From contig NZ_SKBR01000002.1 of assembly GCF_013450295.1 (NCBI RefSeq), positions 892,501 to 956,500 on the forward strand: a DNA stretch of 64,000 nucleotides, read 5' to 3'. Made by a program: the position numbers and the translations under genes. The DNA is from Streptomyces sp. AJS327 (GTDB lineage Bacteria; Actinomycetota; Actinomycetes; Streptomycetales; Streptomycetaceae). The notes beneath the pieces were generated by a model that did no database searches, was not told where the DNA came from, and saw nothing but the letters and a program-made list of their open reading frames with translations. Shown piece by piece: positions 16,605 through 25,400 of the stretch. Position 1 is the stretch's first letter. Each line of letters opens with the position of its first letter.

Positions 16605-18137
16605 ATGCCCGAACGCCGTACTGTCGCCCTCGTCACGCTTGGCTGCGCCCGTAACGAGGTGGACTCCGAGGAGCTCGCGGGCCGCCTTGCGGCGGACGGC
16701 TGGGACCTCGTCGAGGAAGCCGCCGAGGCGGATGTCGCCGTCGTCAACACCTGCGGTTTCGTTGAAGCCGCCAAGAAGGACTCGGTCGACGCGCTGCTGG
16801 AGGCGAACGATCTCAAGGACCACGGCCGTACGCAGGCGGTGGTGGCGGTCGGCTGCATGGCCGAGCGGTACGGCAAGGAGCTGGCCGAGGCCCTGCCGGA
16901 GGCCGACGGCGTCCTCGGCTTCGACGACTACGCCGACATCTCCGACCGGCTGGGGACCATTCTCGGCGGCGGGGTGCACGCGCCCCACACGCCCCGGGAC
17001 CGCCGCAAGCTGCTGCCGCTGAGCCCCGTGGAGCGGCAGGGCGCCGACGTGGCGCTGCCCGGCCACGGAGACGCGGCCCCCGCACTCCCGGAGGAACCCG
17101 AGGAACTGCCGGACGGGGTCGCGCCCGCCTCCGGTCCGCGCGCCCCGCTGCGGCGCAGGCTCGGCAGCAGCCCGGTGGCCTCCGTCAAGCTGGCCTCGGG
17201 GTGCGACCGCCGGTGCTCCTTCTGCGCCATCCCGACCTTCCGTGGCTCCTTCGTCTCGCGCCGTCCCTCGGACGTGCTGGCCGAGACCCGCTGGCTGGCG
17301 GGACAGGGCGTCTCGGAGGTCATGCTGGTCTCGGAGAACAACACCTCGTACGGCAAGGACCTCGGCGACATCCGCCTGCTGGAGACGCTGCTGCCGGAGC
17401 TGGCCGCCGTGGACGGGATCGAGCGGGTGCGGGTCAGCTACCTCCAGCCCGCCGAGATGCGGCCGGGACTGATCGACGTGCTGACCGGGACGCCCGGTGT
17501 GATGCCCTACTTCGACCTCTCCTTCCAGCACTCGGCGCCCGGGGTGCTGCGCGCGATGCGGCGCTTCGGGGACACCGACCGCTTCCTGGAGCTGCTGGCG
17601 ACGATCCGGGGCAAGGCACCACTGGCCGGGGTCCGCTCCAACTTCATCGTCGGCTTCCCCGGCGAGACCGAGGCGGACGTGGCGGAGCTGGAACGGTTCC
17701 TCGGGGAGGCCGGTCTGGACGCGATCGGCGTCTTCGGCTACTCCGACGAGGATGGCACCGAGGCGTTCGGGTACTCGGAGAAGGTCGCCCAGGAGGCGGT
17801 CGACGCGAGGCTGGCCAGGCTGGCCCGGCTCGCGGAGGAGCTGACGGCGCAGCGTGCCGAGGAACGCGTGGGCGAGACCGTGACGGTGCTGGTCGAGTCC
17901 GTGGACGACATCGAGGGGCCGGTGGGCCGCGCCGCGCACCAGGCACCGGAGACCGACGGCGTGGTGCGTCTGGAGACCGGGGGCAGCGCTCCGGAGCTCC
18001 TCGACGGGCTCGTGGTCGGACGTATGGTCGAGGCGAAGGTGGTGGCCAGCGAGGGCGTGGACCTGATCGCCGAGCCGCTGGCCGGGGTCGGGGCCACGGG
18101 CCGGAGCACCGACAAGGGCAGGGAGGCAACCGGATGA
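16605..18137 (+). CDS. rimO: Ribosomal protein S12 methylthiotransferase RimO
   Basis: 510 residues. This radical-SAM enzyme adds a methylthio group to the conserved aspartate of ribosomal protein S12. The UPF0004 domain holds the auxiliary-cluster cysteines (TLGCARNEVDSE, VVNTCGFVEAAK, VAVGCMAERYG). The radical SAM core has GCDRRCSFCAIP, and a TRAM-like C-terminal domain starts near residue 425 (ETVTVLVESVDD). Compared with the roughly 440-residue E. coli protein it carries a Pro/Ala-rich insert at about 125-175, common in Streptomyces. Its last codon overlaps the start of pgsA (ATGA), so the two are translationally coupled. Confidence 0.93.
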   Translation: MPERRTVALVTLGCARNEVDSEELAGRLAADGWDLVEEAAEADVAVVNTCGFVEAAKKDSVDALLEANDLKDHGRTQAVVAVGCMAERYGKELAEALPEADGVLGFDDYADISDRLGTILGGGVHAPHTPRDRRKLLPLSPVERQGADVALPGHGDAAPALPEEPEELPDGVAPASGPRAPLRRRLGSSPVASVKLASGCDRRCSFCAIPTFRGSFVSRRPSDVLAETRWLAGQGVSEVMLVSENNTSYGKDLGDIRLLETLLPELAAVDGIERVRVSYLQPAEMRPGLIDVLTGTPGVMPYFDLSFQHSAPGVLRAMRRFGDTDRFLELLATIRGKAPLAGVRSNFIVGFPGETEADVAELERFLGEAGLDAIGVFGYSDEDGTEAFGYSEKVAQEAVDARLARLARLAEELTAQRAEERVGETVTVLVESVDDIEGPVGRAAHQAPETDGVVRLETGGSAPELLDGLVVGRMVEAKVVASEGVDLIAEPLAGVGATGRSTDKGREATG

Positions 18138-18835
18138 CGGGAGTGCCGGCCTCCGCCGCCGGACGCGGTCCGGTGGCGGCGCCGACGTCCGCTCCGGCCG
18201 TGCGGCCGGTGAGCCTGTGGAACATCGCCAACATCCTGACCATGGTGCGGCTGTTGCTGGTACCGGCCTTCGTGGTGCTGATGCTCTGGGGCGGGGGCCA
18301 TGACCCGGCCTGGCGCTCCCTGGCCTGGGCGGCCTTCACGGTCGCCATGATCACCGACCTGTTCGACGGTGAGCTGGCTCGGCGGTACGACCTGGTCACC
18401 GACTTCGGCAAGATCGCCGACCCGATCGCGGACAAGGCGATCATGGGCACGGCGCTGGTCTGCCTCTCCGCCCTCTCCGATCTCCCCTGGTGGGTCACCG
18501 GCGTGATCCTCTTCCGGGAACTGGGGATCACGCTGCTGCGTTTCTGGGTTATCCGGCACGGTGTCATCCCGGCCAGCCGGGGCGGCAAGCTCAAGACCCT
18601 GGCGCAGGGCGTCGCGGTGGGCATGTACGTCCTCGCGCTCACCGGACCGCTCGCGACGCTGCGCTGGTGGGTGATGGCGGTCGCCGTGGTGCTGACGGTG
18701 GTGACCGGGCTGGACTACGTCCGGCAGGCGGTCCTCCTGCGGCGGGCTGGGCTGGCCGAGGCGCGGGAGGTGGCCGCCCAGCAGACGGTGGCGGCGGTCA
18801 CCGGTCCGGGGACGGAAGGCGCACGACAACGGTGA
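18134..18835 (+). CDS. pgsA: CDP-diacylglycerol--glycerol-3-phosphate 3-phosphatidyltransferase
   Basis: 233 residues. This membrane enzyme makes phosphatidylglycerophosphate from CDP-diacylglycerol and glycerol-3-phosphate, the committed step to phosphatidylglycerol and cardiolipin. The diagnostic CDP-alcohol phosphotransferase motif D-x2-D-G-x2-A-R-x8-G-x3-D-x3-D is complete (from TDLFDGELARRYDL through FGKIADPIAD). Membrane helices surround it (NILTMVRLLLVPAFVVLML, ALVCLSALSDLPWWV, VGMYVLALTGPL, WWVMAVAVVLTVV). ATG 18134 overlaps the rimO stop codon and cinA follows at once, so the three form a small operon. The family also includes PIP synthases; the PgsA call follows motif and synteny. 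Confidence 0.88.
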   Translation: MTGVPASAAGRGPVAAPTSAPAVRPVSLWNIANILTMVRLLLVPAFVVLMLWGGGHDPAWRSLAWAAFTVAMITDLFDGELARRYDLVTDFGKIADPIADKAIMGTALVCLSALSDLPWWVTGVILFRELGITLLRFWVIRHGVIPASRGGKLKTLAQGVAVGMYVLALTGPLATLRWWVMAVAVVLTVVTGLDYVRQAVLLRRAGLAEAREVAAQQTVAAVTGPGTEGARQR

Positions 18836-18836
18836 G

Positions 18837-19418
18837 GTGGCGATGAGGGGGTCCGGGAGCCGGTCGGAGCGGGCGGGGCGCGTCCGCGGGGATCGCCCGG
18901 TCGCGGGCCAGGCGCTGGACCTGCTGTCGGCGCGGGGCGAGACGCTGGCTGTCGCGGAGTCGCTCACCGGCGGACTGGTGGCGGCCGAGCTGACCGGCGT
19001 CCCGGGGGCCTCCCGGGCGTTCCGTGGCTCGGTGACCGCCTACGCCACCGACCTCAAGCGGGACGTGCTGGGTGTGCCGGGGGCACTGCTGGCGGAGCGG
19101 GGCGCGGTGGACGCGGAGGTCGCCCGGCTGCTCGCGCGGGGCGTGCGCGGGGTGCTGGGCGCTGACTGGGGTCTGGCCACCACCGGGGTGGCGGGGCCCG
19201 AGCCGCAGGACGGCCAGCCCGTCGGTACCGTCTACGTGGCGGTCGCCGGACCGCGGGAGACGGTCACCGCCGTGCGACTGCGGCTGGAGGGAGATCGGGC
19301 GGCCGTGCGTGGCGCTAGTGTACGGGCGGTGCTGGAGCTGCTCCGTGACGAACTGATCGGGCATGGTCCGCCGCAGGAGGGGGAACAGACCGGGGGGAAT
19401 GGATGTTTGCAGCCCTGA
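18837..19418 (+). CDS. cinA: CinA-family nicotinamide-nucleotide amidohydrolase
   Basis: 193 residues of the C-terminal CinA/PncC type. These enzymes deamidate NMN to nicotinate mononucleotide, recycling pyridine nucleotide. The hallmark AESLTGGLVAAELTGVPGAS is followed by FRGSVTAYATDLKRDVLGV and TGVAGPEPQDGQPVGTVYVA. The N-terminal molybdopterin-binding-like domain of full-length CinA is absent, as in most stand-alone bacterial PncC proteins. GTG 18837 begins one base after the pgsA stop; ATG 18843 is an equally possible start. It is cytosolic and the last gene of the rimO-pgsA-cinA string, 130 bp before clgR. Confidence 0.85.
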   Translation: MAMRGSGSRSERAGRVRGDRPVAGQALDLLSARGETLAVAESLTGGLVAAELTGVPGASRAFRGSVTAYATDLKRDVLGVPGALLAERGAVDAEVARLLARGVRGVLGADWGLATTGVAGPEPQDGQPVGTVYVAVAGPRETVTAVRLRLEGDRAAVRGASVRAVLELLRDELIGHGPPQEGEQTGGNGCLQP

Positions 19419-19548
19419 GTGAACACGACATCGCTCCCCGCACGGGCACAGCCCGAAGCGGTACGGTGGAGCCTGAACGGTCCGGCGGGAAGGGGCCGGC
19501 CGGGAACAGGCTGTGGAAGACGCCGCGCGTTGAGAGGGAGGAGCACCG

Positions 19549-19926
19549 ATGATTCTGCTCCGTCGCCTGCTGGGTGACGTGCTGCGTCGGCAGCGCCAAC
19601 GCCAGGGCCGCACCCTGCGCGAAGTCTCTTCGTCCGCCCGGGTTTCGCTCGGTTATCTCTCCGAGGTGGAGCGCGGCCAGAAGGAAGCGTCGTCCGAGCT
19701 GCTGTCCTCGATCTGTGACGCGCTGGATGTGCGCATGTCCGAGTTGATGCGGGAGGTCAGCGACGAGCTGGCGCTCGCGGAGCTGGCCGAGTCCGCGGCG
19801 AGCGACTCGGTGCCGGGCCCGATGCGGCCGGTGCTCAATCCGCTCTCGGTGTCGGTCACCGGGGTGCCGGAGGAGCGCGTCACCATCAAGGCTCCGGCGG
19901 AGGCCGTGGACGTCGTCGCCGCCTGA
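19549..19926 (+). CDS. clgR: XRE-type transcriptional activator ClgR
   Basis: 125 residues, with gggagga ahead of ATG 19549. An XRE/Cro-type helix-turn-helix (about 10-68; GRTLREVSSSARVSLGYLSEVERG) is followed by a short acidic tail. In Streptomyces ClgR activates clpP1/clpC and lon protease genes and is itself degraded by ClpP1P2, recognised through two C-terminal alanines. This protein ends VDVVAA, so that signal is present. Its place behind pgsA-cinA is the usual actinobacterial location. Autoregulation is known for the family, but I could not identify a ClgR box upstream with confidence. Confidence 0.9.
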   Translation: MILLRRLLGDVLRRQRQRQGRTLREVSSSARVSLGYLSEVERGQKEASSELLSSICDALDVRMSELMREVSDELALAELAESAASDSVPGPMRPVLNPLSVSVTGVPEERVTIKAPAEAVDVVAA

Positions 19927-19993
19927 GGCGCTGGGCGACCGGTCGCCGGACGGGCGGTGCGGACGTACTGAGAGACCACCCGAAGTGAGCAGA

Positions 19994-20024
19994 GGGGTCC
20001 ACCGAGTCGGTGGACCCCTTTTTT
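19994..20024 (+). terminator. clgR terminator
   Basis: A perfect 10-bp stem (ggggtccacc 19994-20003, ggtggacccc 20009-20018) with a 5-nt loop is followed by six T. It lies 67 bp after the clgR stop codon. Confidence 0.9.
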
Positions 20025-20298
20025 CGGTTTTCTCGGTCCTACCGTTTTTCCGGTATCCCCGGGGGCGTCCGGCTTCTCTGGCTTCTCTGGGTCATCCGGT
20101 TTCTGGGCTTCCTGGCGTCCACGGGGTCTCACGCCCGCTGGCTTGCCCGCTCGTGCCGCGCGCGGGCGTGGCTCGGACGGGGTCACGCCGTCGCACGCCT
20201 CCCCGCGCCCGCCCGGTGGGCCGCTCTGCTCGCGGGCCCGGCGAGCCCGGGCGACCATGGGCGAGTGCGGGTCCCGGACGAGCGGGAGGAGGGCGGTC

Positions 20299-20583
20299 AT
20301 GCCGGACGCCGGTGCGGAACGCCCCTCGCGTCCGCTGGGCATACGTGTGCTGGCGGTGCTCGGGACCGTCGCCGGGGGGTGGGTGATATGGCGGTCGGGG
20401 GCCGGGCAGGCGGGGCCGCTGGAGGCGGCGATCGTCACCGGGGGCTGGAGCCTGAGCCTGCTGCCGCTCCACGCCACCCCCGGGGTGCGGCGGGGCGGCC
20501 CGGAGGGGGAGGCGGGGCGGGAGGAGGGCGCGGTGGAGGAGCCGGTGCTCCGGAAGTGGCCGGAGCCACCCGGGGGTTCGTGA
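20299..20583 (+). CDS. Small conserved hypothetical, possibly membrane-associated
   Basis: 94 residues. ATG 20299 is preceded by gggaggaggg at good spacing, which sets this start inside a longer open frame. A weakly hydrophobic segment (about 17-33; VLAVLGTVAGGWVIW) and a second (about 44-56; AAIVTGGWSLSLL) may be membrane segments. The C-terminal third is Gly/Glu/Pro-rich. It converges on the glycosylase gene across a 56-bp gap. No family recognised; small proteins like this are common in Streptomyces. Confidence 0.5.
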   Translation: MPDAGAERPSRPLGIRVLAVLGTVAGGWVIWRSGAGQAGPLEAAIVTGGWSLSLLPLHATPGVRRGGPEGEAGREEGAVEEPVLRKWPEPPGGS

Positions 20584-20639
20584 GGTGGGGTGCGTCGTGG
20601 ATACGGCGTCGGAGAGGTGGGTTCCGGGAGGCTGGGCGG

Positions 20640-21485
20640 TCAGCCGCCGGCCGGGGTGTGGGGAGGGGGTGGGTGCGCGGGGCCGGGCTGGCAGTGCGGG
20701 CAATACCAGATGGTGCGTCGGCGGTCCACGGGGCCGTAGCCGCCGGTCGTGATCGGTGTTCCGCAACGGCGGCAGGGGCGGCGCTCGCGGCCGTACACGT
20801 AGAGCGCGCGGTCCCGGTGCGGGTCCCTGGTGGTGCGGCGGGCCAGCCGGTCCTTGTTCGCCTCCAGCAGCCGGTGGGCGGTGGAGAGTAGCCGGGTGGG
20901 CAGGGGCGCCGGCAGGGAGCCGACCGGTGCCCAGGGCGAGCTGCGGGCGAGGAAGCACAGTTCCGAGGCGTACACGTTGCCGATCCCGGCCAGGTTCCGC
21001 TGGTCGAGCAGGGCCTCGGCCAGCGGGCGCTCGGGGTCGACGAGCAGCCGCCGCTCGGCCTCGGCCGGATCCCAGTCGGGGCCGAGGAGGTCAGGGCCCA
21101 GATGTCCCACGGCGCCGTGCTCGGCGCGGGTCCGGATCAGCTCCAGGAGTGGGAGCCGGTAGCCGATCGCGGTGTGCTCGGCGGTGCCGAGCACGGCCCG
21201 GATCTGGTCGGCGCGGTCGGACCCGTCGCCTCCGGCACGCTTCGCGGGGGCGGGGCCACCCAGCCGCCAGGCTCCCTCCATGCCCAGGTGTGAGTGCACG
21301 GTCAGGCCACCCTCCACCCGCATGAGCAGGTGCTTTCCGCGGGGAATCACCTCCAGCACGGTGCGCCCGCTGAGGTCGACCGTCGCGAGCCGGGGCACCC
21401 GGAAGTCCGTGTGCGTGAGTGTCCGTCCCGCCAGAGCCTCGTGCAGGCGGTGCGCGGTGCGCCAGACGGTGTCGCCTTCGGGCAT
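20640..21485 (-). CDS. nei2: Fpg/Nei-family DNA glycosylase-lyase (Nei2-type endonuclease VIII)
   Basis: 281 residues. It excises oxidised bases and nicks DNA at the abasic site. The protein starts MPEGDTVWR: after Met removal the N-terminal Pro is the Schiff-base nucleophile, with Glu next to it as in all Fpg/Nei enzymes. The central H2TH domain reads LDQRNLAGIGNVYASE, and a C-terminal four-cysteine zinc finger (CRRCGTPI and YCPHCQ) completes the fold. PEGDTVW and the loop pattern fit actinobacterial Nei2 better than Fpg, which usually starts PELPEV. It is a single gene with its own upstream region and probably part of base excision repair. Confidence 0.88.
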   Translation of the reverse strand: MPEGDTVWRTAHRLHEALAGRTLTHTDFRVPRLATVDLSGRTVLEVIPRGKHLLMRVEGGLTVHSHLGMEGAWRLGGPAPAKRAGGDGSDRADQIRAVLGTAEHTAIGYRLPLLELIRTRAEHGAVGHLGPDLLGPDWDPAEAERRLLVDPERPLAEALLDQRNLAGIGNVYASELCFLARSSPWAPVGSLPAPLPTRLLSTAHRLLEANKDRLARRTTRDPHRDRALYVYGRERRPCRRCGTPITTGGYGPVDRRRTIWYCPHCQPGPAHPPPPHTPAGG

Positions 21486-21581
21486 GGCAGCAGGATCCCA
21501 GCCAGGCGACCGCGCGGGAGCGGCTTGCCCGGGTCTTTGCCCGGCGTCCCGGCCGGGAGCCCGGCGCGCCCCGGTGCCGGG

Positions 21582-21833
21582 TCACCACACCTCGAACGCC
21601 CAGGCCAGGAAGAAGACGGCGAAACTGGCGATCAGGATCGTCAGGAACACCAGGGAGGAGATCTCCCAGCCCCGGTTCGGGATCGGTGGGTCCGGTGGCC
21701 CCGCGTCCGGGGTGCTGCCCTCGGCGGGCGGGGTGTCGCCCTGCGGCACCTGGCCACCCTCCTGAAGCCCGGGGGTCTCCAGCGGGTCGGGGTCCGGGCT
21801 CTTCCACGTCGTGCTGGGCCTCTTCTGCGTCAT
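21582..21833 (-). CDS. Small single-pass membrane protein (DUF6480-like)
   Basis: 83 residues from the ATG at 21833-21831. The N-terminal two-thirds are hydrophilic and Pro/Gly-rich (DPDPLETPGLQEGG). One strong membrane helix is near the C-terminus (SSLVFLTILIASFAVFFLAW), so this is a tail-anchored arrangement. Small Streptomyces proteins with this layout and an LETPGL-like motif are annotated as DUF6480; the name is from memory. No ribosome site is obvious. Function unknown. Confidence 0.6.
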   Translation of the reverse strand: MTQKRPSTTWKSPDPDPLETPGLQEGGQVPQGDTPPAEGSTPDAGPPDPPIPNRGWEISSLVFLTILIASFAVFFLAWAFEVW

Positions 21834-22009
21834 CGTGCCCGGGTAGACGCGTACCGCCGTCTCACACCTCGGCGGCGCCGGGCTCGTCCGGGTGCCGGGC
21901 GCGGCGGGGACGGCGGCCCGGCCGGCCGAGGCATGGATCGGCCGCTGTGGGCGACCCGTCCGGAGGACGAGCACATCAGACGAACTACTCCCTGCGAGGT
22001 GGTGTCACC

Positions 22010-22432
22010 GTGCGGTACGAGGAGATGCTGACGCTGGTCGAGCGGGAGGCCGACCTGCCCGACCGGGCGTCGGCCGCCGCCGCCGTGCTGGCGACCCTGC
22101 GGACCCTGGCCGAGCGGATGCCGGACGCGACGGCCGAGCACGTCGCCGACCAGCTCCCCGCCGAGGCGGCCACGGCGATGCGCGAGGTCACCGGCGCCGA
22201 CCAGAACACCCGGCAGCGGGAACGGGGCGAGAAGTTCGGCCTGACCACTTTCGCCGGACGCGTGGCCTGGCGCGACGGTACGGACGAGGAGACCGCGATC
22301 CGGCGTGCCGCCGCCGTCTTCGAGGTGCTGGACCGTGCCGTCGCACCGGAGCTGATGGCCAAGCTGGACGACGTGCTGCCGGAGGACGTGGAGGAGCTGC
22401 TGCCCGCCGCCCGGCGCGACGCCCCCGGCTGA
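22010..22432 (+). CDS. DUF2267 family protein
   Basis: 140 residues from GTG 22010, with gaggtggt seven bases upstream. It is an all-alpha soluble protein made of two similar halves: RYEEMLTLVEREADLP with AAVLATLRTLAERMP, and AIRRAAAVFEVLDRAVAP with LDDVLPEDVEELLP. This is the duplicated pattern of DUF2267. The upstream frame extends about 590 bp without a better start. The family has no established biochemical activity. It stands alone, converging on lhr across a 33-bp gap. Confidence 0.75.
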   Translation: MRYEEMLTLVEREADLPDRASAAAAVLATLRTLAERMPDATAEHVADQLPAEAATAMREVTGADQNTRQRERGEKFGLTTFAGRVAWRDGTDEETAIRRAAAVFEVLDRAVAPELMAKLDDVLPEDVEELLPAARRDAPG

Positions 22433-22465
22433 CCGGCCCCCGGCGTACCTGCTCCGGGCCGCGGC

Positions 22466-25400
22466 TCAGCGGCCGCGGAGCCGCAGCCCGCGCGGGGTGG
22501 CGTGGAACCCCGCCGCCTCCAGCGCGGAACCGGTGGGGGAGGTGAGCGCCGCTGTGCCGTTCACCCGCTCCACGGTGACCGTGCCCAGCGCGCCCTCGCC
22601 CGCCGCGCTCGCCAGCGCCGCCGCCGCGGCGTCCAGCCGCGCCCCGGCCGCCTCGCCCTCCGCCCAGGCCAGCAGGGTCTTGCCGCCCCGCTCCAGGTAG
22701 AGCGTCAACTCGCCGTCCACCAGGACGACCAGGGCCCCCGCCTTCCGTCCCGGTTTGTGGGTGGCCCCCTCGGGCGGGCCGGGCCAGGGGAGGGCGGCGC
22801 CGTAGGCGTTCGCCGGATCGGTGGCCGCCAACGCCACGGCGTGGGGTGGGGCGTCCGGCTCCCGTTCCCGGGCCGTGCTGACCGCCCGCAGCCGGTCCAC
22901 CGCGCCGTCCATCGCGAACTGGGCCGCGCCCAGCCCCTCGACGACGTACCCGCGCCGCGCCTGGCCGTTCTCCTCGAAGACGGCCAGGACCCGGTACGCG
23001 GCGGAGAAACCGCCCTCCACACCCTCCGCGGCGACCGCCCCCCGGGTCACCACGCCGTGCCGGTCCAGCAGGGTGCGCGCCAGCGCGTGCGCCCGGTGTG
23101 TGGGATCGCTCTCCGGCTTAGGCACCAGCGACCAGCGCCCCGCCGTGGTGGGCGAGCCGGGAGCGGCCGACGGACGGGGCCGCGCGGCCCCGCGCCCCGC
23201 CGCCGCGGTGAACGAGCCGTACCGGCCGCGCGGGGCGGGGCGTCGGGCCCGGTGCGCGGTGGAACCGGCCGTGCGGCCGGAGCCGAGCAGCGCGCGCAGC
23301 GGGGCGAGAGTGTCGTTGGTCAGCCGCCCCGCCCAGACGAGGTCCCACAGGGCCTCGGTGAGCGCCGCGTCCGTCGCCTCCGGGAGGGTGGCCCTCGCCC
23401 GCTCCGCCAACTGCCGGAAGAAGAGCCCGTATCCGGGGGCGAGGGCCTCCAGCAGCACCCGGTGCGTCCCGGTGGTTTCGAAGGGCGGCGGGGGCGGCAG
23501 GAGAAGCGGCGCCGCCTCCGCGAGGTACAGCGACAGCCAGCCGTCCTTCCCCGGCAGCGGACCGGCCCCCGCCCAGACCACCTCGCCGGAGGCGGTCAGC
23601 TCGTCGAGCAGGGGCGGGGCGTAGTCCGCGACCCGGGAGGGCAGTACCAGCCTCTCCAGCGCCGAGGCGGGGACCGGCGCGCCCTGTAGCTGCTCGATGA
23701 CGCGCAGCAGGCCGTCGACGCCGCGCAGCCCGCGCGTGCCGACCTGCTGCCACCGCGGCAGGAAGGCGCCGAGCGCCGGGGGCGGCACCGGCTCCAGCTC
23801 CTGCCGGAGCACCGCGAGGGAACGGCGCCGCAGCCGGCGCAGCACCGTCGGGTCGCACCACTCCTGGCCCAGCCCGGAGGGGTGGAACTCGCCCTGCACC
23901 AGGCGGCCCTGGGCGGCGAGCCGGTGCAGGGCGCCGTCCGCCACCGCGGTCCCGAGGCCGAAGCGGGTCGCGGCCTCCGAGGAGACGAACGGGCCGTGGG
24001 TGCGGGCGAAGCGGGAGAGGAGGTCGCCGAGCGGGTCGGGCACGGGTTCGGTGAACGCCTCCGGGACGCCGACCGGCAACGCCGCGCCCAGCGCGTCCCG
24101 CAGGCGTCCGGAGTCCTCGATGGCGGCGAGGTGTTCGCGACCGGCGATCCGGACGCGGATGGCGCGCCGCGCCGCCTCCAGCTCCCGCGCCCAGCCTGGC
24201 TCGGCGCCGCGCTCGGCCAGCTCGTCGCCGGTGAGCGGGCCGAGGACGCGCAGCAGGTCGGCGGCGCCCTCGGCGTCCTTGATCCGGCGGTCCTCGGTGC
24301 GCCACTGGAGTTCCCGCTCCAGTTCCTGGAGCACGCCGGGGTCGAGCAGCTCCCGCAGCTCGGCCTGGCCGAGCAGCTCGGACAGCAGCCGGGAGTCCAG
24401 CGAGAGGGCGGCCGCGCGCCGCTCGGCGAGGGGGGAGTCGCCCTCGTAGAGGTACTGGGCGACGTACCCGAACAGCAGCGAGCGCGCGAAGGGCGACGGC
24501 TCCCGGGTGGTGACCTCCACGATCCGCACCCGGCGGGCCTCGATATCCCCCATCAGGGTGGCCAGGCCCGGGACGTCGAAGACGTCCTGGAGGCACTCGC
24601 GGACCGCCTCCAGCACGATCGGGAAGGAGCCGAACTCGCTGGCCACCTGGAGGAGTTGGGAGGAGCGCTGGCGCTGCTGCCAGAGCGGGGTGCGCTTGCC
24701 CGGGTCGCGCCGGGGCAGCAGCAGGGCGCGCGCGGCGCACTCCCGGAAACGCGCGGCGAACAGCGCCGACCCGCCGACCTGTTCGGTGACCGTGTGCTCG
24801 ACCTCGCCCTGGTCGAACAGCACGTCCGAGGCGCTGACCGGTGGTTGGTCCGGATCGCCCGCGCCGCTCACGGGGGTGTCGTCCCCGAGCGGATCGAGGT
24901 CCATCAGGTCCATGTCGGGCAGGCGCAGCACGATGCCGTCGTCGGCGTGCAGCACCTGGGTGTCCAGGCCGTGCCGCTCGGTGAGCCGGGCGCCCAGCGC
25001 CAGCGCCCACGGGGCGTGCACCTGGGCGCCGAACGGGGAGTGCACCACCACCCGCCAGTCGCCCAGTTCGTCCCGGAAGCGCTCCACGACGATGGTGCGG
25101 TCGTCCGGGACGTGTCCGCAGGCCGCGCGCTGCTCCTCCAGATAGGCGAGCAGGTTGCGCACCGCCAGGTCGTCCAGCCCCGAGGCGGCGAGGCGTTCGC
25201 GCGCCGCGTCCGGAGCCAGCGCGGCGACCTCGCGGACGAACCCGCCCAGCGCGCGGCCGAGTTCCAGCGGACGGCCCAGCTGGTCGCCCTTCCAGAAGGG
25301 GAGCCGCCCGGGGACGCCGGGCGCGGGGGAGACCAGCACCCGGTCGCGGGTGATGTCCTCGATCCGCCACGAGGTGGTGCCCAGGGTGAAGACGTCGCCC

